Assembly (NCBI GenBank): GCA_004005435.1
Contig: RZWH01000001.1
Span: 186,001 to 250,000 of the forward strand
DNA length: 64,000 bases
Direction: 5' to 3'
Origin: Rhodobacteraceae bacterium CCMM004
GTDB lineage: Bacteria; Pseudomonadota; Alphaproteobacteria; Rhodobacterales; Rhodobacteraceae
Shown here piece after piece: positions 59,617 to 64,000 of this stretch. The notes beneath the pieces are model-generated. The model was not told the origin of the DNA. It did no database searches and saw only the letters and a list, made by a program, of their open reading frames with translations. How positions within the stretch are numbered: position 1 is the stretch's first letter; each line of letters starts with the position of its first letter. Both the position numbers and the translations under genes were made by a program.

Positions 59617-60612
59617 TCAGTTGGTCAGCGCCATGTCGGTGATCTCGTGCGTCCAGGCCGCGGCGCCCGGATCGGCGGTGATCACCGGATCGGACCCGCC
59701 GGCCAGCAGCGTGTCCACCGTCCGCTGGAAGTCGGCCGGGTCGAGCGCGCCGTTCGACCCCGCCGTCAGCTTGGCCACCTCGCGCATCATCCGCTGCTGG
59801 TGCATCTCGGTCTGGGCGCCGGTTTCGTCGTATTCCAGCACGATCTCGGCCGCCTCGTCGGGATTCTCCTCGGCGTACTTCCAGCCCTGCATCGACGCCG
59901 CGACAAAGCGCGACAGCGCGTCCTTGAACTCGGCGTCCTGCAGCCGGTCCTCCAGCACGTAGAGGCCATCCTCCAGCGTCGCGACGCCGTTGTCCTCGTA
60001 CTTGAAGGTGATCAGGTCCTCCTCGGAGATCCCGGCATCGATGACCTGCCAGTACTCGTTGTAGGTCATCGTAGAGATGCAATCGGCCTGCTTCTGCAGC
60101 AGCGGGTCGACGTTGAAGCCCTGCTTGAGCACCTCGACCCCGTCGGCGCCGCCCTCGGTCGGGATGCCCAGCTGGCTCATCCAGGACAGGAACGGATACT
60201 CGTTGCCGAAGAACCACACGCCCAGCGTGCGGCCGGGAAAGTCGGCAGGCCCCTCGACGCCCGACTCCTTGAGGCAGGTCAGCATCATGCCCGACGACTT
60301 GAAGGGCTGGGCGATGTTGACCAGCGGCAGGCCGCGCTCGCGCGCCGCCAGCGCCGCCGGCATCCATTCGACCACCACGTCGGCACCGCCCCCGGCGATG
60401 ACCTGAGTGGGCGCGATGTCGGGGCCGCCCGGCTTGATCGTCACGTCGAGGCCCGCCTCTTCGTAGAACCCCTTCTCCAGCGCGACGTAGTAGCCCGCGA
60501 ATTGCGCCTGGGTGACCCACTTGAGTTGCAGCGTCAGTTCGTCGGCGTCCTGGGCGAGCGCGGCGCCCCCGGTCAGCCCCAGGGCCATCGCCCCGGCAAA
60601 CAGCGTCTTCAT
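59617..60612 (-). CDS. ABC transporter substrate-binding protein (NMT1/THI5-like)
   Basis: The 331-residue receptor has a signal peptide (MKTLFAGAMALGLTGGAALA) and the NMT1/ThiY-type opening LTLQLKWVTQAQFAGYYVALEKGFY, found in receptors for pyrimidine precursors, hydantoins and related compounds. Two later segments, GVWFFGNEYPFLSWM and STMTYNEYW, resemble those relatives. Its neighbours are the permeases and a dihydropyrimidinase, which supports a pyrimidine or dihydropyrimidine ligand. Confidence 0.88.
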   Translation of the reverse strand: MKTLFAGAMALGLTGGAALAQDADELTLQLKWVTQAQFAGYYVALEKGFYEEAGLDVTIKPGGPDIAPTQVIAGGGADVVVEWMPAALAARERGLPLVNIAQPFKSSGMMLTCLKESGVEGPADFPGRTLGVWFFGNEYPFLSWMSQLGIPTEGGADGVEVLKQGFNVDPLLQKQADCISTMTYNEYWQVIDAGISEEDLITFKYEDNGVATLEDGLYVLEDRLQDAEFKDALSRFVAASMQGWKYAEENPDEAAEIVLEYDETGAQTEMHQQRMMREVAKLTAGSNGALDPADFQRTVDTLLAGGSDPVITADPGAAAWTHEITDMALTN

Positions 60613-60758
60613 GGTCGTTCCTCCGTGTTGGACGGGCCTTTGGCGGCCCTTCGTCGTATCGTCGCAATCTCGCCTTGCCGGAGCGCGAAGGCAAGCCGCA
60701 CGCGCCCCGTGCCGCCGCCCCATCGGGCATCTGCCGGTTTCGCGGGCACTGGGCCCGC

Positions 60759-61676
60759 TCACCGCCGCATCGACGGGTGCCAGAACGTCACCGCCCGCTG
60801 GATCGCCGCCACCGCCCCGTAGAACGCGCTGCCCGCCACCGCCGCCACCGCGATCTCGGCCCAGACCATGTCGAGCGCCAGTTGACCAACCGCCGTCGAG
60901 ATGCGGAACCCCATGCCGCGGATCGGGCTGCCGAAGAACTCGGCCACGATGGCACCGATCAGCGCCAGGGTCGTCGCGATCTTGAGCCCGTTGAAGATCA
61001 TCGGCATCGCCGCGGGCAGCCGCAGCTTCCACAGGGTCTGCCAGTAGCTGGCGGCGTAGGTGCGCATCAGGTCGCGCTGCATCGCGCCGGTGTCGGCCAG
61101 GCCCGCAACGGTGTTCACCAGCACCAGAAAGAACACCATGACGACCACGACCGCCGCCTTCGACTGCCAGTCGAAGCCGAACCACATCACCAGGATCGGC
61201 GCCGTGCCGATGATCGGCAGGGCCGCGACGAAGTTGCCCACCGGCAAAAGCCCGCGTTGCAGGAACGGCGAGCGGTCGATCAGGATCGCCACCGCCACCG
61301 CCGCGCCGCAGCCCATCACGTATCCGGTCAGCGCCCCCTTCACGAAGGTCTGGACGAAGTCGCCCCACAGGATATCGCCCGACACCGCGATCCGCGCCGC
61401 GATGTCCGTCGGCGCCGGCAGGATCACCCCCGGCACATCGTAGAGCCGCACGGTCATCTGCCACAGGACCAGCAGCGTCACGCCGAAGATCGCCGGCACC
61501 ACCAGTCTGCGGCCGGGAAAGGACAGGCCCGACAGCACGGCGTTCGCCGCCCAGGCCCCGATCCACACCGCCAGAACGGCCCCCAGCCGCCAGTCCACCA
61601 CCGCCGCCACTGCGACGCCCGCAAACGCGCCCAGCCACCCCGGTGACAGACCGAGAGGCGCCGCCCCCGCCCTCAC
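60759..61676 (-). CDS. ABC transporter permease (BPD type)
   Basis: From GTG 61676 the protein has 305 residues, with six to seven membrane helices and the coupling loop LMRTYAASYWQTLWKLRLPAAMPMIFNGLKI. Open frame continues 44 codons upstream but would translate the GC-rich intergenic hairpin, so GTG is preferred. It pairs with the second permease to form the channel of the importer. Confidence 0.85.
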   Translation of the reverse strand: MRAGAAPLGLSPGWLGAFAGVAVAAVVDWRLGAVLAVWIGAWAANAVLSGLSFPGRRLVVPAIFGVTLLVLWQMTVRLYDVPGVILPAPTDIAARIAVSGDILWGDFVQTFVKGALTGYVMGCGAAVAVAILIDRSPFLQRGLLPVGNFVAALPIIGTAPILVMWFGFDWQSKAAVVVVMVFFLVLVNTVAGLADTGAMQRDLMRTYAASYWQTLWKLRLPAAMPMIFNGLKIATTLALIGAIVAEFFGSPIRGMGFRISTAVGQLALDMVWAEIAVAAVAGSAFYGAVAAIQRAVTFWHPSMRR

Positions 61677-61722
61677 GCGCCACCCCCCAGGCCAGCTTTC
61701 CTTGCCAAATATCCTCGGGGGG

Positions 61723-61739
61723 GCTTGCCGCAGGCAAGC
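61723..61739. repeat. Hairpin GCTTGCC-GCA-GGCAAGC between permease genes
   Basis: A perfect 7-bp stem with a three-base loop lies in the 136-base gap. Nearby (minus strand) is CCCCCCCGAGGATATTTGGCAAGG-type sequence, which I recall as recurrent in Rhodobacterales intergenic regions; this memory is not verified here. Confidence 0.55.
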
Positions 61740-61812
61740 GGGGGGGGCGACATGGTTGCGCCATCGGTCTGAGCGACCATGGCGACAGCCCCCCTCGGCA
61801 TCTGCCACCCGC

Positions 61813-62757
61813 TCACCGCTCCATCCCCATGCGCCGCAGCACCACCCGCTGGATCAACCCGACGATCCCCACCATCGCCGCCGCACAGGCCGCGGCCATC
61901 AACAGCGCCGACCAGATCTGCACCGTCTGCCCGTAATAGCTCCCCGACAACAGCCGCGCGCCTAGGCCCCGCACCGCGCCCGTGGGCAGTTCGCCGACAA
62001 TGGCGCCCACGAGGCTCGCCGCGATGGCGACCTTCAGCGAGGCGAAGAGATAGGGCATCGACGCGGGCAGCCGCAGCTTCCAAAACACCTGTCCGTCGCT
62101 GGCCGAATAGGTCTTCATCAGGTCCAGCTGCTGGGTCTCGGGCGAGCGCAGGCCGCTGACCATGCCCACGACCACCGGAAAAAAGCTCAGATAGGCGCTG
62201 ATGATCGCCTTGGGCAGCAGCCCCTGCACGCCCACCGAGTTCAGCACCACGATGATCATCGGCGCGATGGCCAGGATCGGGATCGTCTGGCTGGCGATGG
62301 CCCAGGGCATCACGCTCATGTCCATCGCCCGGTTGTGGACGATCCCCACCGCCAGCAGCATCCCCAGCACCGTCCCGATGGCAAACCCGGTCAGCGTCGC
62401 GCTGAGCGTAATCCAGGCGTGGAAGACGAGGCTGCGGCGCGAGGTGACGGGCTTGTCCAGCACGGTGTCGTAGAGTTCCACCGCCACCTGGTGCGGCGCC
62501 GGCAGCTTGGGCCGGTCCTGGTTCAGCGTGTCGGCCACGATCTCGGAGAAGGTGACAGTGCGGTCGGCGCGGGCGGCCTGGTCCAGCGTCCACTGGCTGT
62601 TCATCCACACCGCGGCGGCATACCAGATCACGAACAGCGCCGCGACCACGGCCAGGACCGGCCCGGCGGTGCGCCCCATCCCGCGCAGCATCAGGCCCAC
62701 CCGGCCCGACCGGCCGGTGCCCGCGCCCGGCGCGGCGAGGGGGCCCGTCAGGCTCAC
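61813..62757 (-). CDS. ABC transporter permease (BPD type)
   Basis: The 314-residue protein has an N-terminal helix (about 33-53), a polar periplasmic segment (about 54-110) and five further helices with the coupling motif LMKTYSASDGQVFWKLRLPASMPYLFASLKV. It closely resembles its neighbour in this loop, consistent with a heterodimeric channel. It lies three bases downstream of the ATPase gene. Confidence 0.9.
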   Translation of the reverse strand: MSLTGPLAAPGAGTGRSGRVGLMLRGMGRTAGPVLAVVAALFVIWYAAAVWMNSQWTLDQAARADRTVTFSEIVADTLNQDRPKLPAPHQVAVELYDTVLDKPVTSRRSLVFHAWITLSATLTGFAIGTVLGMLLAVGIVHNRAMDMSVMPWAIASQTIPILAIAPMIIVVLNSVGVQGLLPKAIISAYLSFFPVVVGMVSGLRSPETQQLDLMKTYSASDGQVFWKLRLPASMPYLFASLKVAIAASLVGAIVGELPTGAVRGLGARLLSGSYYGQTVQIWSALLMAAACAAAMVGIVGLIQRVVLRRMGMER

Positions 62758-62760
62758 CGC

Positions 62761-63573
62761 TCAGACCGTGTCGTCATGGCCCGCCCTCAGTCCCTCGCGC
62801 ACCCGGTGCGCCACCTCGATGAACGCGGCCGTGTCGCGGATGTCGAGCGGGCGCTCGCGCGGCAGCGGGCTTTCGATGATATCGGTGATCCGGCCCGGCC
62901 GCGGGCTCATCACCACGATGCGGGTGGACAGATACACCGCCTCGGGGATGGAATGGGTGACAAAGCCGATGGTCTTGCCCGTCCGGTTCCAAAGCGACAG
63001 AAGCTGCTCGTTGAGGTGATCGCGCACGATCTCGTCCAGCGCGCCGAAGGGCTCGTCCATCAGCAGAATATCGGCGTCGAAGGCCAGCGCCCGCGCGATC
63101 GACGCCCGCTGCTGCATCCCGCCCGACAACTGCCAGGGATACTTCTTCTCGAACCCCTCCAGATCAACGAGTTGCAGGACGTCCTTCATCCTGCGGTCCT
63201 GCTCCTCGCGGGCGTATCCCATGATCTCCAGCGGCAGCTTGACGTTGCGCCCGATGGTCCGCCAGGGATAGAGCCCCGCCGCCTGGAACACATAGCCATA
63301 GGCCCGCGCCCGCCGCGCCTCGTCCGGGGTCATGCCGTTGACCGTGACGGTCCCGCCGGTGGGCGCCTCCAGCGCCGCGACGACCCTCAGGAACGTGGTC
63401 TTGCCGCAGCCCGAGGGGCCGATGAAACTGACGAAATCGCCCTTGCGGATGTCCAGATCGACATTCGACAGCGCCTGCACCGGGCCGTCGTTGGTGCGAA
63501 AGGTCAGGTCGAGACCTTTTGCCTCTATGACAACGGGTTGCGCGCCGCTGTTGAGGTCGCGCGCCTCCGTCAT
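62761..63573 (-). CDS. ABC transporter ATP-binding protein
   Basis: The 270-residue ATPase has Walker A GPSGCGKTT, LSGGMQQRASIARAL, Walker B ILLMDEPFGALDEIVRDHLN and the switch THSIPEAVYLS, which places it with the NitT/TauT-type ATPases (SsuB/TauB/ThiZ group). It energises the two permeases. The start immediately abuts the dihydropyrimidinase stop (no spacing), so coupling is likely. Confidence 0.93.
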   Translation of the reverse strand: MTEARDLNSGAQPVVIEAKGLDLTFRTNDGPVQALSNVDLDIRKGDFVSFIGPSGCGKTTFLRVVAALEAPTGGTVTVNGMTPDEARRARAYGYVFQAAGLYPWRTIGRNVKLPLEIMGYAREEQDRRMKDVLQLVDLEGFEKKYPWQLSGGMQQRASIARALAFDADILLMDEPFGALDEIVRDHLNEQLLSLWNRTGKTIGFVTHSIPEAVYLSTRIVVMSPRPGRITDIIESPLPRERPLDIRDTAAFIEVAHRVREGLRAGHDDTV

Positions 63574-64000
63574 TCAGACGCCGCTCGCCGGGATTCCGGT
63601 GCGCTCGACCTTGCGCGGCGCGGTCAGCTCCTTCCACGTGGACAGCGCCTTGGTCACGGTCTGGTTCGGCGGACGCGAAACGAACTTGCCGTGCCCCTCC
63701 TCGGTGCGCACCTCGCCGTCGTAGATCGCCACCTTGCCACGGGTCAGAGTATAGCGCGGCAGGCCCGTCACCTCCTTGCCCTCGAACACGTTGTAGTCGA
63801 TGGCCGACTGCTGGGACTCGGCGCGGATCGTCTTGGACTTTTCCGGGTCCCAGACGACTATGTCGGCGTCGGCCCCTTTCAGGATCGCCCCCTTCTTCGG
63901 GTACACGTTTAGAATCTTGGCGATGTTGGTCGAGGTGACGGCCACGAACTCCTCGGTCGTGATCCGCCCGGTGCGGACGCCATAGGTCCAGAGCATCGGC
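63574..64000 (-). CDS. hydA: Dihydropyrimidinase/D-hydantoinase, C-terminal part (5' end outside window)
   Basis: The last ~140 residues of an amidohydrolase-superfamily enzyme are visible. LWTYGVRTGRITTEEFVAVTSTNIAKILNVYPKKGAI, DADIVVWDPEKSKTI and YNVFEGKEVTGLPRYTLTRG are the C-terminal strand features of dihydropyrimidinases. It opens the ring of dihydrouracil, dihydrothymine or hydantoins. The metal site lies in the missing part. It heads the ABC importer genes, so imported pyrimidine-like substrate goes straight to this step or to one before it. Confidence 0.9.
   Translation of the reverse strand, partial: PMLWTYGVRTGRITTEEFVAVTSTNIAKILNVYPKKGAILKGADADIVVWDPEKSKTIRAESQQSAIDYNVFEGKEVTGLPRYTLTRGKVAIYDGEVRTEEGHGKFVSRPPNQTVTKALSTWKELTAPRKVERTGIPASGV

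Noticed and set aside
1-64000. rRNA, tRNA genes and CRISPR arrays
   Set aside because: Looked for cloverleaf-type and regularly spaced repeats in the intergenic regions; none was convincing.

Overview
The window reads as chromosomal DNA of a high-GC alphaproteobacterium, most likely a member of the Rhodobacterales (Roseobacter or Rhodobacter type). The pointers are gene families and pairs typical of that order: DUF6455, DUF3572 next to a PleD-like cyclase, the radical SAM + DUF4130-UdgX pair, H-NOX + diguanylate cyclase, a non-pyrrolysine MttB homolog, an aa3 oxidase subunit I gene followed by DUF2244, and abundant TRAP, TTT and ABC importers. This is inference; no rRNA marker lies in the window. 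No rRNA, tRNA or CRISPR array was recognised.

Region 1 (1-13115) is a catabolic block of visibly lower GC than the rest. It holds an NAD-binding dehydrogenase cut by the left edge, a FadR-type regulator, a tripartite tricarboxylate transporter (TctC-B-A), a D-2-hydroxyacid dehydrogenase, then on the other strand a carbohydrate ABC importer, a DUF624 membrane protein, a cytoplasmic sulfatase and a Gfo/Idh/MocA oxidoreductase. The same TGGTATRAT element precedes three of its transcription units, which suggests one regulon. Together the genes look like a pathway that imports a sugar or sugar-acid derivative, possibly sulfated, desulfates it inside the cell and oxidises it. A decayed IS5-type transposase lies directly beyond the block at 13325-13626.

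Region 2 (13.9-20.2 kb) holds a DUF6455 protein with an FNR-like box, a formate dehydrogenase cytochrome b (gamma) subunit, a WD40-cytochrome c fusion, a 41-residue membrane peptide, an excisionase-HTH/periplasmic-binding-protein regulator, and a convergent tungstate ABC importer (tupB-tupC-tupA). No catalytic formate dehydrogenase subunits are in the window.

Region 3 (20.3-29.9 kb) is an RpiR regulator divergent from N-formylglutamate amidohydrolase-like hydrolase, TRAP transporter, glutamine-synthetase-like ligase, a DUF7662/PIN toxin-antitoxin-like pair, aldehyde dehydrogenase and iron alcohol dehydrogenase. The enzyme set fits a gamma-glutamylation route for an amino alcohol or amine.

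Region 4 (29.9-47.5 kb) is mixed: quinone-oxidoreductase-like gene with divergent LysR, DNA-repair pair (radical SAM, UdgX), NO-sensing H-NOX/GGDEF operon, MttB-like methyltransferase, HAD phosphatase with divergent MarR, PleD-like cyclase, an ECF sigma/anti-sigma/metal-sensor/EF-hand cluster, DUF983, NUDIX, DMT permease, desaturase with divergent XRE regulator, and a small lipoprotein.

Region 5 (47.7-57.8 kb) is largely housekeeping: ctaD, DUF2244, a proline-rich secreted protein, an unrecognised gene, YqeY, carA, a GspE-N/GT2 membrane glycosyltransferase, GntR, a pyrimidine 5'-nucleotidase-like HAD protein and a UbiH-family hydroxylase.

Region 6 (57.9-64.0 kb, minus strand) is a pyrimidine/hydantoin-type cluster: dihydropyrimidinase (5' end outside the window), ABC ATPase, two permeases, binding protein, RidA and a class V aminotransferase.
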